From contig OW240916.1 of the NCBI GenBank assembly GCA_933207985.1, forward strand, positions 292,539,555-292,603,554: a stretch of DNA of 64,000 bases, given 5' to 3'. The first letter of the stretch is position 1. Each line of letters opens with the position of its first letter. The notes under the pieces were generated by a model. The model ran no database searches. It saw only the letters and a list, made by a program, of their open reading frames with translations, and was not told where the DNA came from. Positions 32,936-45,036 of this stretch are shown piece after piece. A program made the translations under genes and the position numbers. This stretch comes from Pelobates cultripes (Eukaryota; Chordata; Amphibia; Anura; Pelobatidae).

Positions 32936-34651
32936 ATAACCACTACAGCACACTGTTGTGGCTATGGAGTTTTGCGTGTTCCTTTACAAGCAAATGTCTT
33001 CATTGTTATGTAAAGTATCCTGTTCGTGTCCCATTCATTATTTTTTTTTTAGAGAAGACAGGGTCACTACTTGTATTTTTTTTCTAAATGGAAAAAAATT
33101 GAATAAAAATTGGATTATTATAAAGTGAGCCAACGTTAACTGGCTTGTATCCTTCATTTAGCAAACTGTAAGTACAAGGCCAGCCATATAGGATTAGTCG
33201 GACAGCAATTACTGAGGGCTTAGTTAGTCATTCCATGCTCTGCATTTTGCATTGCAGTCACGAGCTATTGAGGATCGAAATGACTTCTTCTGCTGGGGAG
33301 AGACTGTTTCACACAGAGCGGACCAACAAAACCTGTTCATAACACAGTCTCTTATTCATCAGTGCCACCTCGTTCCCAAAGCATCTCTCGCCAGCAGACC
33401 CACAGATAGAGTAGGATGACTCAGAGGCAATGAATAGTAACAACTGTGAACATTGACTTTTTCCATTTGAAAACTAGACTGTAATTTAATGTTTAAAGCC
33501 AGCAGTGTATGGAGTTTAACCTAAGACATAGGGGTACTTATCTAAGCCGTAATTGTTTAAAGCTCAGTAATTCAATGTCAAAAAGATTAATGATATCGGT
33601 ATATTACATTATTTTTGTTGCGCAGAGAGTAATGTACATTCACAGAAAAATATGTCAGAATACCATGCAAACTTACTGATATGAAACATGGCATGGTTAG
33701 AGAGCGGCACTTTTATAAAATAAAAGGATTAATAAAAAACATGAAAAATAACAGTGCATGCAAGGAATAACAGAGAAGGAGAAACTGGGTTAACTTACAA
33801 AAACAAAAGCAAGTTTTATTCATGGGATACGTTAACTTTGGACAAAGAGCTGGGACACTTTGCTAGGGACAGAGAGTTCATGTGCTCGGCAGTGGTTTCA
33901 TCTTATGCCCTTTTGGCATCGCACAGAGACCCACCAAGAAAGTCCCAGTGTCAGGTCTGGTAGCTTACTTATGAGAAAATACATGGTTACATTGTTGTAT
34001 TTGGGCAGACTCCATGGGGTCCTCCAGGATCTTCCTGCCGGCTTCGGTTGCGGTGTGGTTTGGGGTACACGCTTGTAACACTATGGTGTTCTGGCAGGTA
34101 ACATTCCGCACGTCCTAATATAGATTGGCGACCACATCATTGTGCTGCTTGGGTCCGGCCATGATAGCAGTCCTCAGCCAACTGTATGGGCTCCTGCTGT
34201 GAGTGCATGCTTCCAATTTTGCCCAGGAGGATTCAAATAGTTGATACATGCACTCCAGGACTTCACACTGCACTCCATTTGTAGGAGTACGCGGCATCCG
34301 CCATCTTGTGTGCTCAGTTCTTGATGCTTTCCCAGTAGTAATGCTGTACATCCTCAGCACAAGACAGAAGCCTCCTAGGGCTAGACTGGGATCACCCCAT
34401 CAGTCCAAAGGGTGCATAGGAATGGAGATCAGCCGCCTCTCCACTCCCTCAGATACTTGAGGCCTCCAGGCCACTACACAGCCCACTGTAAGCAAAGATG
34501 TCCAGAGACTGCTAAAGGACAGCAGAAGTGACTCCACTTGGTTCAGGAACACTGCAATGGTAAGTAGCGTTGATGATAGGGTCTTATTACGGTTGATTGC
34601 CAGAGCTCTGATGAGATGCACCGTCTGTCGTGGCGGTCAAGTCTTACCCCT
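32936..34651. other. Intergenic, nothing recognised
   Basis: About 1.7 kb without a recognisable gene or bounded element. A few open frames of 70-80 codons on both strands near 33.75-34.6 kb lack any domain. Confidence 0.4.
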
Positions 34652-34665
34652 GATATTGGCTTTTT

Positions 34666-36292
34666 TTTTTTTTTTTTAATTTGTATTTTATTGAGTATTT
34701 TTATCAAAAGATACAACTGATACAGAGTATATCATAGAGGTGAGCATTATTCTTGTGCCTCTTTTATAAGTCATGCATTTTAGAGTTTTGTTGCTCTTAC
34801 TGAGATGTCACTCAAATGACCCTCAATTGGGTCTTGTTGTAGTCTGGTGTGTGTTCTCATCTCCTGTGAGTGTGCATGTGTGTCTATTTTGTGTGGTCTT
34901 GTGTTGTTCATTCTCTGTGGGTGCCATTGCATCTGTGTTGTCCGTGATGGGCGACAGGGCTATGTGGTGTTGCGTCTATTAGTGTGTCTGGCATTGTCTG
35001 GGGGACTGAGTGACATGGGTTGCCTTTCAGTCCGTCTTAGTGTGGGGCCGTCTCTCTCGCTGGTTATATGCGTCATGTGTGGTCTGTGAAGTATGTAGCC
35101 TGGCATGGGGTAAGGCAAATAGAGGATCAGTCCTTGTTATAGGGCTACTCTGCCCGCAGGCTCTCTGTCGACTTTTGTTGGCGTGCTCATAATCAGACGC
35201 CAGTGTTCTTTGGATCCATGCTTGGTAGGTTCAAGGTCTTCCAGAGTGCCGTGGGGTCTTCCCCAGCAGATATGGTAAGTGTCTCGTTTCCCCTTTGGAT
35301 GTTCAGCGTTCCATCTTCTCCCCAGCGGTACCGGACCTCCGCCTCTCTCAGTTTCTTGGCTACTGGTGCCAGTTGTCTCCTCGCCACCAGCGCCTCGAAG
35401 GGGAGATCCCCATAGATCGTCACACAGCAGCCCTCGAGTCGGAACGTCTTGATCTCTCTGGATTTATTGAGGATAGCGGTTCTCACCGCAATGTCTCTGG
35501 TGATGACTATGGTGTCTCTCGATGCTTCTTGAGGTGCCGCTGCTGCTTTCCGGACTCTGAACGCAGAGACCACCATCCCCTCGGTAGTTTTATTCTTTAA
35601 CCCCATCGAGGCCACCAATCTCTGGGTGAAGGGTAGCAGGGCTTCTTCACTCACTGTTTCCGGTATTCCCCGCATGCGGACATTCTTGCGTCTGTGGCGG
35701 GATTCCAGAGCGGTCACCGACCGGGTGAGTTTCTTCACTTTTGTGACCAGGTCCTCTACTTGGTTACGGGTGTCCTGCCTCTGGTGTTCCCGAGACTGCT
35801 CTTTATTCTCTATTTCAGAGATCCTCTTGCGGAGGTCTCCTATATCTGCCTGGGCCTCTTTCAGGTCCGATTTCCAGACTTGTCTTATGTTTTGCAGGAG
35901 GTTTTTAATGTCACCTTTTGTTACTGGGGAGGCGTCCTCATCAGAGTCCGTTTCTGGGTAGTCTTCTCCCGGTTCAGGTAAGGTGGCAATGTTTTCCTCC
36001 TCCTGGGATGCTTCTGAGGCCTCCTCTTCAGCCTGGGCCGCGGGCGCCATTTTGGCGGGAGCCGCGGTCGCGGCTGTGGGCCTCTCAAATGAGAGCCTTA
36101 TGTCCGGCATTCTCGGGGTCGCTGGTGGCTGATATTTTCTATTTTTGCGCCCCATGGTCGTCTCTGTTGGAGGGTACGTCGGGCTGTCGCCTGTGGGCTC
36201 TTGTGTTCCTGGTGTGCGGCTATATTTAACACTCTGTCCCGGAGCTCCAGAGGTTTGCGTCCGCTCTGGTGCTCGTCTAGCCCCGCCCCCCC
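34666..36292 (-). mobile_element. L1-clade element carrying ORF1 but no ORF2 (half-L1)
   Basis: Read on the minus strand the element starts with a G-rich 5' end (GGGGGGGCGGGGCTAGACGAG), has a 137-bp 5' UTR, one complete ORF1, about 0.5 kb of non-coding 3' sequence and an A tail. GATATTGGCTTTTT at 34652-34665 and 36293-36306 is the target duplication. The pre-insertion site reads TTTTT/AAA, the L1 endonuclease preference. No apurinic endonuclease or RT coding is present, so the unit depends on another L1. The architecture parallels mammalian HAL1 elements. Confidence 0.88.
35193..36155 (-). CDS. L1-type ORF1 protein, 320 residues, uninterrupted
   Basis: The start ATG at 36155 (MGRKNRKYQP) is the first one inside the element. 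An in-frame upstream ATG at 36335 lies outside the insertion and is not used. Residues 1-80 are low-complexity and acidic. Residues 82-153 form a coiled coil (KNLLQNIRQVWKSDLKEAQ...LTRSVTALESRH). From about 155 RRKNVRMRGIPE opens the RRM-like domain, and 250-310 is the C-terminal domain (IYGDLPFEALVARRQLAP). This is the trimeric nucleic-acid chaperone layout of L1 ORF1p, close to the human length of 338. There are no stops or frameshifts. Its function would be RNP formation with element RNA. Confidence 0.9.
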   Translation of the reverse strand: MGRKNRKYQPPATPRMPDIRLSFERPTAATAAPAKMAPAAQAEEEASEASQEEENIATLPEPGEDYPETDSDEDASPVTKGDIKNLLQNIRQVWKSDLKEAQADIGDLRKRISEIENKEQSREHQRQDTRNQVEDLVTKVKKLTRSVTALESRHRRKNVRMRGIPETVSEEALLPFTQRLVASMGLKNKTTEGMVVSAFRVRKAAAAPQEASRDTIVITRDIAVRTAILNKSREIKTFRLEGCCVTIYGDLPFEALVARRQLAPVAKKLREAEVRYRWGEDGTLNIQRGNETLTISAGEDPTALWKTLNLPSMDPKNTGV

Positions 36293-36306
36293 GATATTGG
36301 CTTTTT

Positions 36307-36863
36307 AAACCTTCCCATCCTCCATTTAATTGCACCTGTAACTCTGATTTTTAACTTTGAAGTAGACTTTACTGCATTATTAAACTAGCACTTTGCAGAT
36401 TTTAACATGACCAGTTCTTGAATGTTTACATTCGTATTACCAAATGAATTATCAGTCATTCTCAGTATATTGAATTCATATGTGTCTGCACAGGTTTAAT
36501 GTTTTTTTTTTTTTTAAATGGACTAATGAAATGAAAATGTTTGAAGAGGAAAAAAAAGCGGGGAAGGAATCAACTGAAACCAAGGTAAAAGAACTCCTAG
36601 CTAAATTGAATCCTACAAGGAGGCCAGTGGGTATCTAACTTCGAGCTCAATGTAGATGGAATGGGATAAGACATTTGGTGGTGATAACACTAAATAAGTC
36701 TAAAAGAGAACACTATGGGCATAGTAGCAACCTGTCTGTTCCCAAGACAGGCCTTCTAACCCTACAATAGGGTGCATTCTAATACTCCATAAAGTTACTA
36801 TTAGACACCTTCAGAATATCAGGCCTTGGGCTCACAGGAGACCAATGCCATATTTTTCTGTTC
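36307..36863. other. Intergenic, nothing recognised
   Basis: AT-rich sequence between the half-L1 and the next hAT element. No gene seen. Confidence 0.45.
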
Positions 36864-36871
36864 CAGGAATA

Positions 36872-38139
36872 CAGGGACAGATTAAGAGCCCATTGGGCCT
36901 GGTGCTGACAATTATGATGGATCTAATTACAGAATCTTATCAACCAAAAACACTAAAACGGTTATATCTCCCAAGTGTCATGTATCTGATGGAGATGATG
37001 CTGGAGGGAAAATCATAGAATGCAGCATTAGAAAACACGTACCCTATGCTAATCACTCTCTGAATTATGCTTTTATCTTTCTGGTAAATCCATACCCCCT
37101 AACAGCAGTGTCCAGTGAGGCAGGGTGTGCCACTGATGCAAAATCACATAATCAGAACTTGGCCCAAAAGGGGGCATGTCTGCCCAAAGAATTGGAAGAC
37201 CAGAAGGGCATGAATGCATGTCAGGCTGCCTGCCAAGCATGCAGGCTGACCAACTAAGGGCATACTATGCAGACAGCACCCTGAGCATGGCATAAATGCG
37301 TCTAATGATGTGCTCGCTCCGTGCTTTCTAAGGACTGTCCCCTAGCACTCACATGTCCATTTGTCTGCTAACCTTCTTACTAGCAGGCAGAAGCTCCTGG
37401 TATATAGTCTGAGACAGAGAAAAGGTGGATGTAGTGAGTGTAGAAGAAAGCGGACATGCCACAGTGAAAGTCAGCATTACCTTAACTACTGTCATTTCAG
37501 CTAGCCCACACAAGTTTTGTTCCCATACATCCCTTATAAAAGTTTCCATACTTTAGGGACCACTATAGTGCCAGGAAAACATACTCGTTTTCCTGGCACT
37601 ATAGTGCCCTGAGGGTGCCCCCACCCTCAGGGTCCCCCTCCCGCCGGGCTCTAGGGGGAGGAAGGGGTTAAACTTACCTCTTTCTCCAGCGCCGGGCGGG
37701 GAACTCTCCTCCTCCTCTTCGGCTGAATGTGCATGTGCGGCAGGAGCCACGCGCGCATTCAGCCAGTCCATAGGAAAGCATTCACAATGCTTTCCTACGG
37801 ACGCTGGCGTCTTCTCACTGTGAAAATCACAGTGAGAAACGCTGAAGTGCCTCTAGCGGCTGTCAATGAGACAGCCAGTAGAGGCTGGATTAACCCATTT
37901 ATAAACATAGCAGTTTCTCTGAAACTGCTATGTTTATTAAAAAAAAGGGTTAAACCTAGCTGGACCAGGCACCCAGACCACTTCATTAAGCTGAAGTGGT
38001 CTGGGTGCCTATAGTGGTCCTTTAAGCAAGAGTATGTGAAGAGTCGTGTGTAAAAACATTTTTTTACATCAATGGGCCTATTCCATGAGCATTGGCCTGG
38101 AGCTTCAGCTCCATCAGCCCCTATGTTAATCTGGCCCTG
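36872..38139. mobile_element. Non-autonomous hAT element, 1.27 kb, with nested MITE
   Basis: Ends CAGGGACAGATTAAGAG and TTAATCTGGCCCTG are flanked by a perfect 8-bp duplication CAGGAATA (36864-36871 and 38140-38147). No transposase remains. A T2-like MITE sits at 37553-38025, so that MITE arrived later. Confidence 0.92.
37553..38025. mobile_element. T2-like MITE nested in the hAT element, 473 bp
   Basis: Ends (TTAG)GGACCACTATAGTGCCAGG and CTATAGTGGTCCTTTAA; the left border TTAA has mutated to TTAG. It is the same subfamily as the copy at 45123-45624 in the opposite orientation, sharing the GGTGCCCCCACCCTCAGGG stem, the GC-rich centre and the AAACATAGCAGTTTC stem. Confidence 0.85.
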
Positions 38140-38147
38140 CAGGAATA

Positions 38148-40645
38148 TACCGAACAGTAGGTCTTCAAAAAATCGAAATCTTTTAGCCATCAAAGCTTAA
38201 GGAACCCAATTTTCACTCCTTTGCCAGGAGTATGTCTTAAACCGAAACATCGTGCTACGACAATCTCTCTCAGAGCATCTGCAAGGGACCCAACTGTTTT
38301 GTCATGGGACCTCAATTTGTGGAAAATCTGTTTTGAAGATGACAACGTAACAGAAGGTGATCATTTGTCTGTATGTATTCATTGTGACCCGCTCTCAGCT
38401 TCAAGAAATTTAAGGCAGATTTAACTTTTTTTCTTTCACTTCTAAGGATTTGAAAATCAGGAAGGTCAATAGGATGAATTAATATGTATTTGCAAGAACT
38501 GGTGTCTAGGAGAATTGTGATGGATATCCCGTACTCTGATGGAGGACCAATATTTTCGGAGCGCTGGAGTACAATTACAGAAGTGATTATAGCGGTTCCC
38601 CAAACATCAGCCGATGCTTATTTAATAAATGGGTAAAAATGACACTTTATTGGCAGAACTTGGACATATTTATAGTGACATTCTCCACAGAGGGTCATCA
38701 AAATGAACAATGGGTCCCCACCCTGGCACCTCTTTCTGTGGGATAACTAAATTAGGGAGTGTTTTTATTAATTTACAGACAACAGGGCGCGGTTTAATTG
38801 TAAATCCCAAAACACAGGTTTCCCCACACACCATAGTGACAAGTTACACAGCTCCTAACAGGACTAGCTCGCGAGAGTAAAATGTCCAAAAAGCACTCCG
38901 ATCTGAGGTATCCTGCCCGAGTAATCGTTGTATAAAGTTTTAGTCGGGTCGCGGCTAACCTCTGATCCAACACAGAGTTCCAGGCTGCAGCTGAGTGAGT
39001 GCCATTCAAAGGAACATGTTTCTCTGACTATGTAGAAAAGGACTCCCCCTAAATTTTATGTTATTCGTTAGCCTTTCACCTCGTCTACCTTCCCTCCAAT
39101 TAGCGCTCTCCTGGGTGCCCATGGACAGGGGCAGTCTTTGATGCAAATTATACCAGGCAGCTGCTGTGGTCTCTGTCTGAGTGCGGGTACCAGATGGATA
39201 ACACATATTTCCCGGTGATGGAGTGTCAGTAATTCCGATCATAGTAAATGGCCACAGGGGTTAAAAAAAAGAGACTGCTTTGCTGCAGGAAAGGCATTAA
39301 CGAAGGAGGGAAAGAGCATGAAGTGAATAAACTATTTGTGGGGGAGAGTTTGCTGGGGTCTTGCACCATTTGTTAGTGCAAATGGAGCATGCCCCGTCAC
39401 AAAAATGCCTTAGGAGTAGGAGAAAATAAAATCAAAATGTGTTTGGTAGGCAGAGATAGCTACTTTGAGAGTGATTGTTCCTTGTACCTTGACACTATTT
39501 ACCAGGGAGAACAAAGCAGCCATAACAAACAAACCCAAAAATGTAAACTTACCTCCGCCAATTCTTGGCAATTTCTCACATTCATGCACACTTGGGTATC
39601 TACGTAGAAATGCAGTTTGAGCTCCTGCACACTCAGGCTCCAGTGGTGCCGTATACATGCATGCATCATGTGTACAGTATTGCAGGGGTTAAACTATTGT
39701 CATACAATTAATTCAAACTCAAACTTAGGGACATTATTTAAACATGAATAGCGCAACCAATAGCTAGCTGGTAACCAATGATCTAGCCATTCAATCCAAA
39801 GCAAAACTGGATATTTTGGCAGTGTTAGATGATAAAAACATGACATGAAAAGTATGATAATGCCCCCTAGATAAACTTGGATTTTTATGTAGCAGTGCAA
39901 TTGCCCACCTTTCCTGGACCACCCAGTCTTCTTAATGAAGGATATGTGTGGGGAATTAACAATATTAGAACGTTCCCCTCACGTGTATCATTTAGCTATG
40001 ACCTGGACTCGGGGGTTCAGTTAGAAATAAAGTGTATTAAAATTACAAAAAGGAACACGGACAGCCTGGTACAGGGAACACAAAGCGCTAATGGGCAGCA
40101 TTCATTCAGAGCCCATAATACAATGATTCATCTCACCGCTCTGGACAAATAATCAGTCTTAATTCACTAAATTGGAAATTGTTGGGAACTAACAAATTTC
40201 GAAATTTACATTCTCTGAGCGGTTTCTGCCAATTTAGTTTAGTAAATAAAAAATATAAGGCACAACAAAGGGTCAGCGCTAATTAACCAAATTATGATAC
40301 AAATGATCCCTCTAAGCCCTTAAAATATAATCAAAGAAGAACAGTACAAAGTAAGGGTAGGGCTGCACCACAAAAATTGCAATTGGGCAATAAGTAAATA
40401 TGCAGATGGATACTAGACTTATAAATAGTCACTAAACAGAAAGTATTTTTCTGTAGTATAAAATACTTGGTACAGAATATATCTCTTGAATCAGAAGACT
40501 TTGCCTTTACGTTTATCAGATGATAACCCTGTCAGATTTATGTAATAAAGTGTGAATTTCAAAATTCTAGGCCAAAATATCCCCATTGAAAGAAGTCTCC
40601 AAGAGAGATATCTTTTGTCTAGCCATTGTGGCACAAAATGTGACG
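38148..40645. other. Intergenic, nothing recognised
   Basis: 2.5 kb of mixed composition. Open frames under 95 codons show no domain, and no bounded repeats were found. Confidence 0.4.
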
Positions 40646-42000
40646 TTAAAGGAACACTGTAGTGACAGGAATACAAATGTGTTCCTGTCACTATAGTCTT
40701 AAAATCGCAGTTTAAGACCCCAACACCCCTTGGCACTCTTTATTCCAGCTTCATGTGGGTTTCCCGCCCCCCGCTCTGCCTCCTTGGCTAAAATAATCTA
40801 AATTGACAATCTCAGCAAATCCAATGCTTTCACATAGGAAAGCATTGGGACGTCGTTACAAAATGGCACGCTGCGCCAATCAGCATCTCCTTATAGAGAT
40901 ACTGTGATCCCTGTATCCCGGCTGGGTACCTCCGCCTAGTCGCCTTCTTAGCTGCTTGCAAGGACTCTGGAACGCTTCTGCCCCAGACACCACAGGTTGA
41001 CTGGGGTCTTTCTGGAGCTTTTACACCCGACCAGGCAGCAGCTCTCCTTCCACGCAAGTATCGTCCCCTCTGCCTATTTCACTGCAGCCCTTCTTCTAGG
41101 CAGGTATCATCCCCTTTGTCTGCTTACAGTGATTATAATTATTGCCTTTAGATAAGCAATTGCAGCTCTCAGGCTTAGCTCTCTTGCTTTATCCCAGGGA
41201 TAGAAGGATCCTGCAACAAGCAAAAAAGTTTGAAGACTCTGTCACTAAGATCCCTAAAAGTCCACACAGGACACAAGTTCCAAAAGGAACCGACAACCAA
41301 AATTTTATTTTTCTCGGGACTAGTCCACAGACTCATTACATGTAGATTGCTGTGGCACTTAAATAAAATACAAATAGCCAAATCATAGCAGACAACATGC
41401 AGTTACTTAATATAACACAATGACATTTATAAGGGGTGGGGAAGATAACACAACATATCTCTCCTGCCTGCCGAATTAGCAATATGCAAATCTACCCGAA
41501 TATGCATATTACCCATTCTTGCTATTCAGGTAGTACATATTGCTGTTGCTACCAACAGAGGGCGCTTTACAGGCTACATAGCCAAATCCACTAGTTGGTA
41601 ACAAGCATCAGCAGGACAGGAGAGCACAAAAAACAATCAACAATATACAAACACATTATAAACACCCTGCATCTATAATGAGTACAGGGTGACAGACATA
41701 GGAACAATTTATGAACCTCTGTAAAGTGTCCTTCTGCTCCTAGTTATGGGGACTACTGTCACAGGTGGATCAATGCCTCTTCATGGGGAATGTTCAGTGT
41801 CTCCATGCAGAACATGGAGATGCTGAAGGTCAGCAGCACTCACCCAGAAAGCACCTCTAGTGGCTCTCTGAGTGACTGTCACTTGAGGTTTTACTAGCCA
41901 GAAATGTAAACACTGCCCTATTCTATGCTATAGACACTAGAACAACTACATTAAGCTCCAGTTGTTCTGGTGACTATAATCTCCCTTTAACTTTGAATTC
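40646..42000. mobile_element. T2-like MITE split by an LTR-like insertion
   Basis: The left part begins TTAAAGGAACACTGTAGTGACAGG at 40646. The right part ends GACTATAATCTCCCTTTAA at 42000. Outer segments resemble the MITE at 26.7 kb (CCAATGCTTTC...GGAAAGCATTGGGA; GCACCTCTAGTGGC). The middle 0.86 kb does not belong to the family and is listed separately. Confidence 0.65.
40903..41763. mobile_element. Possible solo LTR inside the T2 element
   Basis: The block reads TGTGATCCC...ACTGTCACA, so it has TG...CA ends with a short inverted TGTGA/TCACA. In minus orientation it has an AATAAAAT signal in the middle. It interrupts the MITE, but a target duplication could not be confirmed, so the borders and class are tentative. 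Confidence 0.4.
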
Positions 42001-43289
42001 CTGAAAATGTACACTTAAAATTTTCTGTTCTTTCATATTTGGAACATACTATTAGAGCATTGTGGGTCTTTATAGGAGCTGGAATGCCATAGTTTCCAGA
42101 CCCTCATGGAAGGACAGGAAGTTAACGGACTGTGCATATTGCCTTCTGACTCATGGCTGTTTGTGATGAGAGCTCGTGATATAATTGGAAATGGTAAACA
42201 AGGTATATTTAGCGATGTATCTTCACAGCGAATTCTAACTTAGGAGCTATGTCAGGATCAGCTTCTAGGAAGACCTGGAAATGGGCCAATCCAAAGCACG
42301 CACAATGATGTGTCCTAGTAACAAAGAACTCATTGCAATTAAGGCATACAAGGAAAGACAAACTGTAAACTAAACCCCCAGATATGACTAATGTTCATAC
42401 ATTAGTGGGGGGATTTAGCATGTGCCACTAAACAGGTGCCATCTATTTTTTTTAACCAGTTGCCCAGTACCATAGTATTTCTTTTTTACCTGCAGACACA
42501 GTGGGCTCATCATTAATGTACAGTAGAAGTTGGGGTGTAATATTTCCAGCAATGGGTCAATTGAAAGGATTGATCAGTTTGAGAGGGAAATAAGGATAAG
42601 CCAATCTAAATTCATCAATAAAACACATGCTACCAGAGGTGACCAACAATGTGATCCCACTATTAAACAAGGTCAGCCCAAAGTGTGGAGGGTGAAGGAT
42701 TAATATACCTATACATAGATGTTAAAGGGTTATGTATCGGACCACGGGAAATCCTTCTGGTTACCTCCACAATTCCTTCCTTCAGCCACTCTGGAACCAT
42801 TACAGCATACAGACATCCATTCCCCCAGTAAGCAGACGAAACATAGTTCTGGGAGTCAACTGATTTTATTCAGGCCACACACGTCTTTAATGCACAGACC
42901 CCTACATGGGGTCTCCAATACAATAACACAGGGGTTTCAATCCCAGGATCATCTGTGACTGAGAGATAATTCCGTGAGAAAAACCTATAATTCAATTATC
43001 TCTCAGGTACAGAAAATCTACACAAAATATACAGTACCTCAAAAGTGCCTCCACCATAACTAGAAACCCCACAAAAGTTACATCCCCGGATAGCCCCGAT
43101 CAAAAATCACTCAGATCGGTTCGGTGAAGCTGGAATGCCATCAAGGTAAAGTTTTGACCGGCAGGACACGAGGCACTAGCCTAAAACAGTTCCAGGGAAA
43201 TAGGTGTCCTGGCTGGCCTCTGTTCTGGAGTTCCTGTGTGAACACCATTCAAGGAGTTCTCTTAGTTTCAGGGTACAGATGCTACTATT
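42001..43289. other. Intergenic, mostly unrecognised
   Basis: No gene was found. Part of 42.72-43.25 kb (for example CTGATTTTATTCAGGCC, a minus-strand AATAAA context) might be another LTR, but I cannot define its ends. Confidence 0.35.
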
Positions 43290-43299
43290 GCCTATGATT

Positions 43300-43830
43300 A
43301 TGCTGAATTTCTTGCGGAATTCAAACTTACTTTTGAACTGTTGGGGAAGGAAAAGAATGCTGCAAAAGAACTAATATGCATAAAGCAAGGTGTCCGTACA
43401 GTGGCAGATCACGCCATCATGTTCCGTACACTAGCCTTAGGTGGATTGGACTAACAGTTCCTTAGTTACCACATTCGCAGAAGGTTTGTCCGATACAATT
43501 CTCGACGAGGTGGCAGCCAGGGACTTACCATATAAACCTAGTGAGTACATCACCTATATGATGCACATCGATAATAGGTTAAGAGAGAGAGAAAGAATAA
43601 GCAATAGAACCAGAAGAAATAGCACTCCTCTTGCTGCCCGATTTTCCAATCCTGTTGTCGCAAAGCCTCTTTTGGCTATAGCTGAACCAGAACCTATGCA
43701 ATTACGGGTTATGAGATTGTCAGAAACACAGAGACAATATTGGAGAAATGAGGGTCTTTGAATGTATTGTGGGAAAAAAGGACATATGTGAAACAATTGC
43801 CCAATACGTCCAGAAAACTCGCGTACCTAA
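43300..43830 (+). pseudogene. Gypsy gag fragment
   Basis: The capsid segment is broken by a stop near 43453. The stretch at 43441-43761 is open and ends in the basic region before the zinc knuckle. The knuckle C-x2-C-x3-GH-x4-C is readable from about 43762, directly after the TGA. Confidence 0.85.
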
Positions 43831-43929
43831 GGACTTTTAGGGGACCGGCCTTAGGTGTTGTGTTTATATCACCTGCATTGCCTCTCACTAGACTTCTCCT
43901 TCCTGTGTCCATCCATGATCTCAGGGTTG

Positions 43930-44236
43930 ATTAAACGCTTTGTTTGACTCAGGAGCTGCAGAAAACTGTATAGATGATCACTTCGTGTCCATACACAATA
44001 TCCCTCTAAAGGAGAGGTCAACACCTTTGGCCGTTGCGGTCATAGATGGTAGACCTCTTAAGAAACCGCTCATTAGGCATGAGACCTTCCCTATCTTGTT
44101 ACAAGTAGGGGCCTTACATAGGGAGCTAGCCACCTTCCAGGTTATTTCCTCACCTTCGTGCCCTATTGTGCTTGGTTTTCCATGGTTGGTAAAGCACGAT
44201 TCATGCATTGATTGGGAAAATTGGGAAATATTGTAG
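43930..44236 (+). pseudogene. Gypsy protease fragment, active site retained
   Basis: The catalytic D-S-G-A motif is intact (FDSGAAENCIDDHF) and IVLGFPWL follows at the expected distance. The frame ends in a TAG at 44234-44236. This copy shows what the DLG of the other gypsy element should have been. Confidence 0.88.
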
Positions 44237-44409
44237 TGGGGTGAAGAGTGTAGCAATAGATGCATTATACCTATTGCCAAACAATTGAATACTATCAATG
44301 TGCCCACTGCCTCTCCGCTTTCAACTACAGGTCCTCCTCAATACAGAGACATTAAGGAAGTGTTTAATAAGGTGCATGCTGAAACTCTACCTCCGCATAG
44401 ATCATATGA

Positions 44410-44565
44410 TTGTTCCATAGATCATATAATTGTTCCATAGATTTATTGCTAGGTACCATGCCTACTAAAGGAAGAGTCTATACTCTGTCTCCTCTGGAAA
44501 GTAAATTTATGGAGGAGTACATACAGGAATCTTTGACTAAGGGACACTGTGAAAATATTTATGGG
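44410..44565 (+). pseudogene. Gypsy RT N-terminal fragment
   Basis: MPTKGRVYTLSP...FMEEYIQESLTKGH corresponds to the RT leader of the first gypsy copy. The sequence then breaks off at an A/T-rich junction, before any catalytic motif. Confidence 0.8.
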
Positions 44566-44691
44566 GTGATAAATATTAAAATAATATTTTCATAAAAATT
44601 GTAAAAAAAATAAAAAAAATTTATATTTAAAAAAATTATATATTGGCACTGTTCCCCTTGATTGATTTAAAGCGAAGAGTTACCCACTATT

Positions 44692-45036
44692 TTAACTCTT
44701 ATAGACCCTGTCCATCCTATCTAAGGCACTCTGTGGTCTGTAGCCACATGGTCGGCCCGTGTTCCATCCCGTTTTCCATAAATTACAGTGATGTCCCCAA
44801 TGATCACCAGTCACACAAATGTATGGGTCCTTTTTATTAGGTATGTCTTTGTATATAGTCAAATGTTGTGATTGTGGGAAAGTACAAGAGACAATATCAC
44901 ACTAGTCAAATGTAAATGTGGCTACATGTGTGTTGGAAGAATTATACCAAAATGTGTAAACATGATTATCTTTGGTAATTGCAACTTGTTGGGCCTCTAA
45001 CAGGCCTAGCAGCAGAAAAAGGTACAGGAAGCTCAT
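44692..45036 (-). pseudogene. ERV env, 5' fragment
   Basis: The ATG at 45036-45034 overlaps the pol stop in an ATGA arrangement. The first 15-16 codons encode a hydrophobic leucine-rich signal peptide. A cysteine-bearing surface-glycoprotein-like stretch follows. Codon 45 is TAG (44902-44904), after which the frame stays open to TAA at 44692-44694. The rest of the surface and all of the transmembrane subunit are missing. It cannot make an envelope protein. Confidence 0.75.

Larger units (their letters stand above)
43290..44565 (+). mobile_element. Truncated Ty3/gypsy fragment (gag, protease, start of RT)
   Basis: A plus-strand relative of the gypsy element at 3-7.8 kb, lacking LTRs, most of RT, RNase H and integrase. 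It begins in the gag capsid segment (EFLAEFKLTFE) and stops shortly after the RT leader (MPTKGRVYTLSP), then gives way to an A/T-rich junction at about 44565-44640. Clear protein-level similarity to the first copy shows one family with at least two insertions nearby. Confidence 0.88.

Noticed and set aside
36156..36335. Upstream in-frame start that would add 60 residues to the L1 ORF1
   Set aside because: The first ATG is outside the insertion and the following codons are 5' UTR of the element.
35203..36354. Several plus-strand open frames opposite the L1 ORF1
   Set aside because: They are shadows of the GC-rich minus-strand ORF1 and have no domain.
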